64,000 nt of DNA from Glandiceps talaboti (lineage: Eukaryota > Hemichordata > Enteropneusta > Spengelidae), in the NCBI RefSeq assembly GCF_964340395.1, contig NC_135563.1, positions 23,700,309-23,764,308 on the forward strand, written 5' to 3'. The position numbers were made by a program, and so were the translations under genes. Under the pieces are notes generated by a model that was given only the letters and a program-made list of their open reading frames with translations, was not told the origin of the DNA and ran no database searches. Shown piece after piece: positions 21,561 to 34,600 of this stretch (the stretch's first letter is position 1; every line of letters starts with the position of its first letter).

Positions 21561-24500
21561 TTTGTACAGTAGTATAGGTTGTGAGGTATGAGTACAGGGT
21601 GTACAGTAATATACATGTAGGTTGTGAGGTATGAGTACAGGGTGTACAGTAATACAGGTTGTGAGGTATGAGTACAGGGTGTACAGTAATACAGGTTGTG
21701 AGGTATGAATACAGGGTGTACAGTAAAATAGGTTGTGAGGTATGAATACAGGGTGTACAGTAATACAGGCTGTGAGGTATGAATACAGGGTGTACAGTAA
21801 TACAGGTTGTGAGGTATGAATACAGGGTGTACAGTAATACAGGTTGTGAGGTATGAGTACAGGGTGTACAGTAATATACATGTTGTGAGGTATGAGTACA
21901 GGGTGTACAGTAATATAGGTTGTGAGGTATGAGTACAGGGTGTACAGTAAAATAGGTTGTGAGGTATGAATACAGGGTGTACAGTAATACAGGTTGTGAG
22001 GTATGAGTACAGGGTGTACAGTAATACAGGTTGTGAGGTGTACAGGGTGTACAGTAATATACAGGTTGTGAGGTATGAATACAGGGTGTACAGTAATATA
22101 GGTTGTGAGGTATGAATACAGGGTGTACAGTAATACAGGTTGTGAGGTATGAATACAGGGTGTACAGTAATACAGGTTGTGAGGTATGAGTACAGGGTGT
22201 ACAGTAAAATAGGTTGTGAGGTATGAGTACAGGGTGTACAGTAAAATAGGTTGTGAGGTATGAATACAGGGTGTACAGTAATATAGGTTGTGAGGTATGA
22301 GTACAGGGTGTACAGTAAAATAGGTTGTGAGGTATGAATACAGGGTGTACAGTAATACAGGTTGTGAGGTATGAGTACAGGGTGTACAGTAATACAGGTT
22401 GTGAGGTATGAATACAGGGTGTACAGTAATACAGGCTGTGAGGTATGAATACAGGGTGTACAGTAATATAGGTTGTGAGGTATGAGTACAGGGTGTACAG
22501 TAATACAGGTTGTGAGGTATGAATACAGGGTGTACAGTAATATACAGGTTGTGAGGTATGAATACAGGGTGTACAGTAATACAGGTTGTGAGGTATGAAT
22601 ACAGGGTTTACAGTAATATAGGTTGTGAGGTATGAATACAGGGTGTACAGTAATATAGGTTGTAAGGTATGAATACAGGGTGTACAGTAATATAGGTTGT
22701 GAGGTATGAATACAGGGTGTACAGTAATATAGGTTGTAAGGTATGAATACAGGGTTTACAGTAATATAGGTTGTGAGGTATGAATACAGGGTGTACAGTA
22801 ATATAGGTTGTAAGGTATGAATACAGGGTGTACAGTAATACAGGTTGTGAGGTATGAGTACAGGGTGTACAGTAATATAGGTTGTGAGGTATGAATACAG
22901 GGTGTACAGTAATATAGGTTGTGAGGTATGAATACAGGGTGTACAGTAATATAGGTTGTGAGGTATGAATACAGGGTGTACAGTAATATAGGTTGTGAGG
23001 TATGAATACAGGGTGTACAGTAATATAGGTTGTGAGGTATGAATACAGGGTGTACAGTAATATAGGCTGTGAGGTATGAATACAGGGTGTACAGTAATAT
23101 AGGTTGTGAGGTATGAATACAGGGTGTACAGTAATACAGGTTGTGAGGTATGAATACAGGGTGTACAGTAATACAGGTTGTGAGGTATGAATACAGGGTG
23201 TACAGTAATATAGGTTGTGAGGTATGAATACAGGGTGTACAGTAATACAGGTTGTGAGGTATGAATACAGGGTGTACAGTAATATAGGTTGTGAGGTATG
23301 AATACAGGGTGTACAGTAATATAGGTTGTGAGGTATGAATACAGGGTGTACAGTAATACAGGTTGTGAGGTATGAATACAGGGTGTACAGTAATATAGGT
23401 TGTGAGGTATGAATACAGGGTGTACAGTAATACAGGTTGTAAGGTATGAATACAGGGTGTACAGTAATATAGGTTGTGAGGTATGAATACAGGGTGTACA
23501 GTAATATAGGTTGTGAGGTATGAATACAGGGTGTACAGTAATACAGGTTGTGAGGTATGAATACAGGGTGTACAGTAATATAGGTTGTGAGGTATGAATA
23601 CAGGGTGTACAGTAATATATGTTGTGAGGTATGAATACAGGGTGTAGTGTAATACAGGTTGTGAGGTATGAATACAGGGTGTACAGTAATACAGTTTGTG
23701 AGGTATGAATACAGGGTGTACAGTAATATAGGCTGTGAGGTATGAATACAGGGTGTACAGTAATACAGGTTGTGAGGTATGAATACAGGGTGTACAGTAA
23801 TATAGGTTGTGAGGTATGAATACAGGGTGTACAGTAATATAGGCTGTGAGGTATGAATACAGGGTGTACAGTAATATACATGTTGTGAGGTATGAATACA
23901 GGGTGTACAGTAATATAGGTTGTGAGGTATGAGTACAGGGTGTACAGTAATACAGGTTGTGAGGTATGAGTACAGGGTGTACAGTAATATAGGTTGTGAG
24001 GTATGAATACAGGGTGTACAGTAATATAGGCTGTGAGGTATGAATACAGGGTGTACAGTAATATAGGTTGTGAGGTATGAGTACAGGGTGTACAGTAAAA
24101 TAGGTTGTGAGGTATGAATACAGGGTGTACAGTAATACAGGTTGTGAGGTATGAATACAGGGTGTACAGTAATACAGGTTGTGAGGTATGAGTACAGGGT
24201 GTACAGTAATATAGGTTGTGAGGTATGAGTACAGGGTGTACAGTAATACAGGCTGTGAGGTATGAATACAGGGTGTACAGTAATATAGGTTGTGAGGTAT
24301 GAATACAGGGTGTACAGTAATATAGGCTGTGAGGTATGAATACAGGGTGTACAGTAATACAGGTTGTGAGGTATGAGTACAGGGTGTACAGTAATATAGG
24401 TTGTGAGGTATGAATACAGGGTGTACAGTAATACAGGTTGTGAGGTATGAGTACAGGGTGTACAGTAATATACATGTTGTGAGGTATGAGTACAGGGTGT

Positions 24501-25145
24501 ACAGTAATATAGGTTGTGAGGTATGAGTACAGGGTGTACAGTAAAATAGGTTGTGAGGTATGAATACAGGGTGTACAGTAATATAGGTTGTGAGGTATGA
24601 GTACAGGGTGTACAGTAATATACATGTTGTGAGGTATGAGTACAGGGTGTACAGTAATATACATGTTGTGAGGTATGAGTACAGGGTGTACAGTAATATA
24701 GGTTGTGAGGTATGAATACAGGGTGTACAGTAATATAGGTTGTGAGGTATGAATACAGGGTGTACAGTAATACAGGTTGTGAGGTATGAATACAGGGTGT
24801 ACAGTAATATAGGTTGTGAGGTATGAATACAGGGTGTACAGTAATATAGGTTGTGAGGTATGAATACAGGGTGTACAGTAATATAGGTTGTGAGGTATGA
24901 GTACAGGGTGTACAGTAATATAGGTTGTGAGGTATGAATACAGGGTGTACAGTAATATAGGTTGTGAGGTATGAATACAGGGTGTACAGTAATACAGGGT
25001 GTAGAGTGATATAGGTTGTGAGGTATGAATACAGGGTGTACAGTAATATAGGCTGTGAGGTATGAATACAGGATGTACAGTAATACAGTTTGCAAGGTAT
25101 GAATACAGGGTGTACAGTAATATAGGTTGTGAGGTATGAATGTGA
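21560..25145. repeat. 37-bp minisatellite, about 96 copies (3.6 kb)
   Basis: Unit GGTTGTGAGGTATGAATACA plus GGGTGTACAGTAATATA. Variants recur at fixed positions (GAATAC/GAGTAC, AATATAGG/AATACAGG/AAAATAGG/AATATACATG), and longer blocks of the same variant order recur, for example near 21850-21950 and 24465-24550. The reverse strand of the unit contains no TAA, TAG or TGA, and 37 is not a multiple of three, so all three reverse frames stay open. The resulting 1284-aa frame is not considered a gene. Confidence 0.97.
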
Positions 25146-28100
25146 GGTGCACTGGTGTGTGAATGTAACAATCTAATAATAGAAATGTGGACACGTGTAC
25201 AGATGAGTTTTAGAGATTTTATTTCAAAAGTCAAACAGAACCATTCTTTCATGTAACAGAAAGAATTGACAGTTCAGAATTATAACCTGCTTGGAAATAC
25301 ATTAACATTAATAATAAAACAAGTACAAATTCATTTTTCTTTTAAAAAACCACAATATTCCATAGATAAGTTAATGTGGTGGGGTTATTGAATGAACATT
25401 TAACTCTTCAAGACCTGTTTTTCAGTCAAATTTGATTTTAAATGACATTTATACGACAGAGAAAGAGATATTAACTGCAAGAATTGATTTATGCATTTAT
25501 CGGCAATGTACGTAGATTATCAATCATTGTAAGATAAAAAATATACTACATTTAGCATTGATCAGTAGACATGACATCAATACTTTCACAACACTCAACT
25601 CAACTCAACTCAACTCAACGACAACTTAGTTAGTATGCATACTGTAAATTGATATAGTATTTCACATATCAATTGCACACTTGTGTAATTATAGAAACTT
25701 TATGTATATATAGGGATGACTCGGGTTAAGTCACAACTTATTTCTACACTGAACTTGCAGTTTTATGTTGCTGTCACTTACAAAAATGCAAAGACATGTC
25801 CATTTGGGGACATTTTCAAACGGTGTTCATTTATGCACAAACTGAAAACTTAAAGTATATTCGTACACAAAGTGAACATTTGTACACAATATCCAAAACT
25901 GTTAAGTTAAAACAAAAATTGAATTTAATTACACATATTCAAAAAAGTTTATTGTGCACAAATTCAAATGAGTTCTTTTGTGCACAATTTCACAAACTAA
26001 ACAAAAAATTCAAAAATGAGTAGTTTTGTACAAAATTTAAACAAAAATTAATTTATGCACAAATTCAAAATAGTTCATTGTATACAAATTCAAATTAGAT
26101 TTCTTTTGTGCATGACAAAAGCATCACTTAGTCCCATATGATTGTTTAGTATACATTCAAGCTGATGAAGAATTTCAAAACTGCATTTATTTGCCACATA
26201 TTGAAAACTTCATTCTTTGTCCGTGATCCCCTCAAAATTCTACCAGTCTAAATTTTTATGACAGAATTTTGCAAAAATGGCATCATCATTAAAAAGATGT
26301 AAAGCCAAACTAAACTTCCTCCTACAGATCAAAGCATAGAAAAAGTCACTGTACTAAAGTGTAGACCACTTTCAATGCTAATACTATAGTGGAAGACACT
26401 ATCAGTACAAATCCATGTGTTAATCATCAACTGTGCTCACACCCACTTTCATACTTACTGAGTAACAATAAGACTAACAATTATTTTATTGTTTACTGCA
26501 TGTTTATAGAACTAATCCTTTCAGCTGATGTACATTTTCTCTGAATTCTGGTAACATTGTCATTTATGATCACACTTTCAACATGTTACATTGTAACTGT
26601 GTACTACATTTAGAACATGTTAACTGTGTACCATTTATGTTAACTGTGTACCATTTATGTTAACTGTGTACCATTTCACAAAATGTTAACTGTGTACCAT
26701 TTCGAACAATTTAGTGTGTACCATTTCACTCATTTAGCAAATGGAATGTATTGTCGAAACACACTTAATTACAGACACAGTAATTCACACCTATAGTAAA
26801 TTGTTCCTGTCATTGATAAATGGTTGGCGGTTCAATATGGGGGTATTGAAACTTGCTACGCAGTTGATGAGATATGCATTTTTATTCTGAAATTCAATTT
26901 ACAAGTAACTATATTCCTTGGTCCAGGACAAAGTACATAAACCAGTGACATACAAAAACAAGCAGTATAGTTCTGACAAAACACACTGAAAAAGTATATT
27001 AATTATTTTTTAATGATTTCTACAAATGTTCATCTATCTATGAAATTAATAATTGTTATCATAATATAATCAAAATATAAAATAAGTAAATTATGTAAGA
27101 TTATTATCATTATTATATATAAAATTATTCAAAATTAAAAGTCAATGATACAGATGTATCTGACATTTGAGAGCTTGAAAGTCCCCAGAATGATCATATT
27201 GTAATCTGTGAACTACATACATCTCTACATAAATACTTAAAATACTCATAACATGCGCTTGAATAATTTCAACAAATGACACATAACAGTAAACAGACTT
27301 TAAGTTTATAGTTGTCACAAATATATAAAAACTGTTAATTTATGATATGAACTAAACGTCACACTCAAATACATTGGAATGTTTTCATTTTGAGGAATTT
27401 ACTTCATTAAACAGTTGACATTTTCACTTGGTTCATAAGAGATCCATGGAAATTTAACTTAAGTTTTATAGATTAGATGTACTTGATTATTTTCTCTTGT
27501 AAAAAGAACTTTCAGGCAATAAAAGTATACCTGCTATGGAATTGTCAAGTACATTAAGGTAATGTGTATGTTATACAAAATGTCCTGTACATTTAACTAC
27601 TTGTATTGGCAGGGGGATATTTTGTCCATCAGGGAAAATGTTCCTGTATTTCTTTTGCATAAACTTGTTACTGTATTCTTGTTCAGAAGCAGTGACATCA
27701 TGTGTTATCACGCTACTTATGTTCATTATGGAAGCACTAAGATTCAAACACAAGTTCTCTTCTTCCACTTTTGATTGACAAAACCAACATATTTGAATAA
27801 ATCACTTGTCCTCCTTTAGTGTCTAACTGGATCTGACAGAATAATCCAAATTTACTGGAGGTGTTGCATAACCAGAGGTGTGAAAAGGTTAGATTTAATA
27901 TATATAAATTCAGGTGTGAAAGTACTTGTCAGTTATGTACATCTAACTGTCCACCTTCTGTGATAATGTCACTGTCACCAGTCGACATTAACCTTACAAG
28001 TGATTTGTCCACATGTCTGTTTCCCAATCAGGAGTTAAAGATGACAACTTGTGTACGAATCAAGAGTTGTATTAAACCATCACATAGTTACTGGACTGAT

Positions 28101-28261
28101 AATTATTAATTTAGAATAAAATCACACTGACTGAACTTACAGTCACTTTAGACTCCATCTTGAATTATCAGGGATTTCAAAGTTTAGGTTATCTCAATTT
28201 AAAACCCTATAGTTTGAGACATAGAAGTGATTTTTGTGTATGCAGCTCCTTGCCTTTTTAC
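25146..28261. other. Intergenic 3' of the P450 gene
   Basis: AT-rich, with an AACTC run at 25593-25618 and short imperfect repeats (GCACAAATTCAAA near 25830-26100, GTTAACTGTGTACCATTT at 26600-26715). Candidate reverse-strand poly(A) signals for the P450 gene are a TTTAAT at about 27893 and TTTATT at about 26881. No exon recognised. Confidence 0.45.
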
Positions 28262-31200
28262 TCATGGATTATTTTCTTGTGGCTGTGATGATGATTGTTC
28301 TTCTTTCAATACAGGGTAATATGTAACCATGACTTGCTCCTTGGGTCTTGATACAGGTAGCCATTTATGTGTGAGGTCCTGGTCATCTGGTAGTTTCCAT
28401 GTATAGTGATCTAGGAGATACTGACACACAGTCTGGAAAAACAATCATTGAATCTTATCATTTTTACAGGATCAGGAGATCAGGATTAATATTTATGTGT
28501 GAAAAACAGTTGTCTGGATGAGCTACGAAAAGAAAACTTGGTACAGACAAAGACCCGGTTGGTGGAGGGTCTATGGTAATGAATAATGAGTGATCTGATG
28601 TAATCCTTATGGTACCCACTGATAGATAACACTAATGTGAGAACCTGGCATTGAAACCCAGGCCTTCAACTGATAAGACAACACTATTGCAAGCACCTGA
28701 GATTGAAACCCAGGCCTTTAATTGGTAAGATAACGCTAATTTGAGAACCTGGCATTGAAACCCAGGCCTTCAACTGATAAAATAACACTATTGCAAGCAC
28801 CTGAGATTGAAACCCAGGCCTTTAATTGGTAAGATAACGCTAATGTGAGAACCTGGCACTGAAACCCAGGCCTTCAACTGATAAGATAACACTATTGCAA
28901 GCACCTGAGTTTGAAACCCAAGCCTTTAACTGGTAAGATAACACTAATGTGAGAACCTGGGATTGAAACCCTGGCCTTTAACTGATAAGATAACACTAAT
29001 GTGAGAACCTGGGATTGAAACCCAGGCCTTCAACTGATAAAATAACATTATTGCAAGCACCTGAGATTGAAACCCAGGCCTTTTACTGATAGATAACGCT
29101 AATGTGAGAACCTGGCATTGAAACCCAGGCCTTTAAACTGAAAAGATAACACAAATGTGAGAACCTGAGATTGAAACCCTGGCCTTCAACTGATAAGATA
29201 ACACTAATGTGAGAACCTGGCATTTCAAAAAAAGATGAATTCTTATGTGCTTTAAATGAAAAATATTGGTAATGTCTTTGTGTAACGGTCTGGTCCATTC
29301 CAGAAAATTCAGTAGAAAGAGAGGCAATATGACCTGGAAGTTGAAGCTGACCTGGTTTGACCGATGATCTTCCCATGCATGCTTTCACGACAGCTTGCCA
29401 TTTGAATGTATGCCACGGTAATATGATCAATTCACAGACTACACCGAGTTTCCACAGCCACCTACTAGTATTCAATAATGCCATCCAAGTTGAAATTAAA
29501 TACAAATTTTCACGAACAGAGCTGTTATTTACATCGTAAACGATGTTTGAGGAAACAATTTTGACAGCGGCCATGTTGAAATTTGAATTTTACCCGAAAA
29601 AACCCACGCTAAAAATCAAATATATATCTGACTCCAATATTTTTCTGAGAGAATAATGAGTGACCCAGGGGGCCTTGTCACTACGAGTCAAAAGACAAGT
29701 AGTGACAAAACCCTTAGGTCATGATTATTTTCCGGCTGAATAAAGAAAAATACTGGGAGATGATATACTAATACAGAAGACAAAGTAAAGCCTATATTGG
29801 TAGCAACCTGTCTTACCTGTATCATTTTCTCCATCAGTACTTTTCCTACACAATCCCTAGGCCCTCCGCCATAACAGCTGAGTAGATTTTCCTGTCCAGC
29901 ATTACTACAATAAATAGAGTTATAAATGAGTGAAGTGGTGACATTTGGCAATGCACAAAGGCACTTAAGAAGCTGTCTATCTAATAAGGTGTGATCAAGT
30001 CTCTGGTGAAATCATTCATTTCAATTCAGGTTTCTATGACATTGGCAGTTAAGTAATTGATGTTGTGTTTGAGGAAAGAATCTTATTAAAGCCTTCAGTG
30101 TGATGACATAGGCAATCTTTTGAGCTCTCATTCTTCAAGTTCTTTACTAAAATTAGTGCCAATGGCATTGTAACACAACTGTATAGTTAATGTGATAATT
30201 CTTGACAAATGTTTATCCACATGCCAATCCATTCTTGTTGATACCCATGCAATATACATGTACACCATCATTTTACTGTTGCTATGTGCAGTATCATAGT
30301 TTCTGGGTGACTAAATCATGCAATGTTTTTGAATGATTATCTACGTCTAACTACCCTCTTATCGTTGCCATACACCATCAGTTGGTTGTTGCTATGGGTG
30401 TGGTCTTGTTGCTATGTGTGTTTGTTCCTTTCTTTTAATGTTTATCCACTTGCCCAACCATCCCTATTGCATTTACATACACCAGCATTTGGCTGTTGCT
30501 ATGGGCATGATCTTGCTGCTAAGCATACAAGTGATCATTCTTATATGTTTATCCACATGCCTACCGATCCCAGTTGTTATATTTCAACCTCAGTTCAGTT
30601 GTGTTAGCAAAGGATTCAAGTAGTGAAATGGACAGTATTAAACTAAGTGACTTCCTATGACTTCCAAACAATTTTAATTACTCTATAATATATATTCAAA
30701 GATGATATTTATGAGAGCAGAAGATTTTGAAATCATATTTAGGTAATAATAATAAATTCATCTTTAGTTTTAATGACTTTGATGTATGTGAACAGCTTAT
30801 ACACTTTAAATATGATATATGGACACATACATAGAAGAAAGACATTAAATCAAATTGACAAATGTAGTATACATTTCTGGTTTTAAGTTTAATAGATATA
30901 TTATATGTATTTGGATCAAAAGACAATACCATTATTAAGAAGTCATGACATTGACAATTAGAATTGTAGGCAGTCATGTATGCCAGTCTCTTAATAATCT
31001 CTCTACACTATTGTGTATCTCTGTCCATCTGTCTGTTTGTCTGCTGGTGTGCCACTACATCTCTCGATGTCTGTCTCTATCTTTCACTAAGTATCTCTGT
31101 CTTTGTCTTTGAGTGCGTCTCTCACCATCTCTTTCTATTACAATGTACCTTTCTCTCTGTCTCTCTTTAACCCCATATTTGCCTCCTGTCTCTCTTTTGA

Positions 31201-31575
31201 TCTCTCAAACTGAACTCTCTCTGTTGTGTTTTCAATGACATATATCACTTTCTGACATATATCACACATGACATATATCACTTTCTGACATACATCACAC
31301 AAGACAAGGTGTAATTGGATTCAAATCTGTCTTCAGCCCTTTATCACTTAAAAGGTCAGAATATAGATCAATGCCAATATTTATCACTTGTCATTCTTTA
31401 TATTTTAAACGAAGAACCAATAAAACATGTCTTGATGTCTCTTGTCTCTCTAAATCATTATGTACACGCTGTCTCCATCACTGTCTGTCTGTCGCCATCA
31501 CTGTCTGTCTGTCTGTCTCCATCACTGGCTGTCTGTCTCCATTAGTCTATCTATCTATCTATCTATCTATCTATA

Positions 31576-31627
<52 letters not shown>

Positions 31628-31650
31628 ATCTGTCTGTCTGTCTGCCTGCC

Positions 31651-31698
<48 letters not shown>

Positions 31699-34600
31699 AC
31701 TGTATTTCCCTTCTATCACTCTTATGATCTCCCAAACTCACTCTCATAATCATTTTCAGACAAATCTCTGCCAAGTCAATATTTTTTATTGGATTCAAAT
31801 CTGTTTTCAGCCTTTAGTCACATAACGATCAGTACATTGATTAACACCAATAGGTTGTGACATCTATCATAGTTTGACAGACAACAACAATCTACTTACT
31901 AAGTTTGCCATCTGTCAGGGTGAAATACCTCAGGCTCAGGAAATACTTTGGGGTCCCTGTGAGCTGCATATGTAATGTAAACTGCTGCGTAGTCCTTAGG
32001 TATCTTAATTCCATCTATTATACAGTCCTGATGCAAACAAAAATGAATGTTAACATTTTGTAATATTTGTATAATTTTACTGTGTATGTATTTGACAAGA
32101 GATCTGTACAGTAATTAAGGGGAATTGCAGAGTAGGAATAAAGCCTTTCTTTTTAATTACATGCAGTTAGTCCTGTTAGTGTTTAAACAATTTTCATTCA
32201 CTGTGTAGAGCTCTCAGCAACAGTTAATTTCATCAACCCATAGTGAAGTAAATATTACATACATCCAACATCACAATAATTGACAGCCAACCTCATCTGA
32301 AAATGAAGACATGGCCCAAAAATGGGGTCAGGACTTTATGCCCAAGGTGGAATGATTGATGTACCTACCAAACCTTCCCTATCACTACTGTGGGAGGAAA
32401 CCCCAGGGAATTGGTGTACCTACCAAACCTTCCCTATCATTACTGTGGGAGGAGACCCCAGGGAATTGGTTGCTGACATTTACACTACCTGGGGCTAGAG
32501 GTTGTGGCCCTCTTTTGGGTCAGGGCCTCTTTCCCAGATGACAATAGCTGTCAGTCATCAAAATATTGATGAAGATATTGGTTGACGGAATGAACTCTGA
32601 CTGAGTCCTGTCAGCCAGTTTTATTATTTGTTTCTTGGATGTCATGCATAATAATAATACAGTAACAAGAGTCCCACTTAAAGTTGTTAGATTTACTTGA
32701 GATATCACAGCATGCACTGTCACCTGGGAGTCACCTTTTGACCTTACAGAATTTCAGCAAAAGATCTGGGGAACTTACTGGGTGTTTTTAAAGAAAGTGG
32801 GAAAGTAATACAACAGTCACAGCAGCTTGTGAGCTATTCAGTCTGTCAAGACTGACTAGTAGATAAGATGACAGTATTCTGACGAACGAGGCACATCCAC
32901 TTAGATATTTAACGACAAATGAATTGACATAAGTAGTAGACTGATACTGTCTGCAATCTGTACAAAATCGCTATGCTAAAAATTAAATTCTTTAACTTGC
33001 TATTTGTTTCTTTTTGATATAAGTTGTAGTTTAGAAGAAGTGGCATATTTAATCCAGATGTCTTCTTAGTCCTCCCGAGGGGGAACTGTTACAGTGGGCT
33101 CCATCTGTCAGTGGTGCATGTGTGCATCCATTCATAAATCCGTTAAGGGGGGGGGGGGATTATTATAGTGGGCTCCATCTGTCAGTGGTGCATGTGTGCA
33201 TCCATTCATCAATCAATTAAGGGTGGGGGGAACTATTACAGTGGGCTCCATCTGTCAGTGGTGCATGTGTGCATCCAATCATCACTTCGGTAAGGGGGGA
33301 GGGAACTATTACAGTGGGCTCCATCTGTCAGTGGTGCATGTGTGCATCCATTCATCAATCTGCTAAGGGGTCTGTGTTTCCTATAAAGACTTAAACTTGT
33401 CTTTCAGTCTGAATACATCTTTTTATGAATACTTCCACTTCATTTTTTTGGCAATATATTGTGGGTTTTTTATATTCCTGTTTTTATTCTACAGGATACA
33501 TGTTAACAATCAACAGTAACTTAAATGGTCAATCTAACATCCAACAGTAACTTAAATGGTCAATCTAACATCCAACAGTAACTTAAAAATGGTCAATCTA
33601 ACATTCAAAAGGAACTGAAATTAGCAACTGAACATTCAATAGTAACTTGAGTTGTTAATTTAACATTCAACAGTAACTTAAATGGTCAATTTAACATTCA
33701 ACAGTAACTTAAATGGTCAATTTAACATTCAAAAGAAATGTAAATATATTGAGATGTCATATGCTGACAAATGGTACATTGTACTCTATGGTATTAACAA
33801 CCTAGTGGCTTAGGGGTATTGCACAAAAAGGCATTTAGATTTTACAAAATGAAGATCTCAAAATGGGTCTCATCAAATGGTGATAGTGTGATCAACAATG
33901 ACTTATGATCCAATATGTCAACTGATTGGTTTAGTGCTGTTACAAAATAGTAATCATCATTTATTAGCTTTCATAATGACAGCTCGCTTACTCAGATTTT
34001 AGTGTCACACTTCGTGTTAACGTGTGTGTATAAGGACACATAACACTGATGTCTAGTTAGACACTAAGGGGTGCATCTACATCTTGGTGGGTACAGACAT
34101 TGAATTACTAGTATATCACTGTGTTTGATACTCACTGCTATCTGAGAAGCCATGAATAGGTGCATTCTGTAGAATGTACATGGCGACATTGCATTCTGAA
34201 TATTATATTACGTGTTATAGGTTATAGTAATAAATAAAATAAAACATTCCAGGAGGGTTTTTTTTTGAAGAATACAACAAACTATAATCTGTGTCTGAAT
34301 ACAAACCTAGACAGTGTTTTTGTCAAGGGCGGTAAGCAGGTAAAATCTACCAGGGTTCCTAATCATTTTACCAAGGTTCCCAAACAAAATTATGGTAGAT
34401 TGTATGGGAAACTATGCAACTTTTACCTCTTTCCCCTTGCTGTTACCGGGGTTCCACAGCATTAGCAAAAACACTGCTACAAGTTTAATTAATTTACCTT
34501 TTTTTAAAAATTAAATTGATGCAATAACTGGCTAACTAGAAGAACTGCTTTGAGTTGGCTAAGTTATGTGCTCTACCAAATGACCCCTAGCTTTCAAAGT

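Noticed and set aside
21398-25252. Reverse-strand open frame of 1284 aa made of repeated CTPCIHTSQPILLYTLYSYL-type peptides
   Set aside because: It is a translation of the 37-bp minisatellite. The unit has no stop trinucleotide on that strand and its length is not a multiple of three, so all three frames stay open. There is no start context, splice structure or domain.
29083-29574. 163-aa reverse frame in P450 intron 8
   Set aside because: Half of it lies in the 58-bp repeat array and it has no recognisable domain. Flanking P450 exons already join in frame without it.
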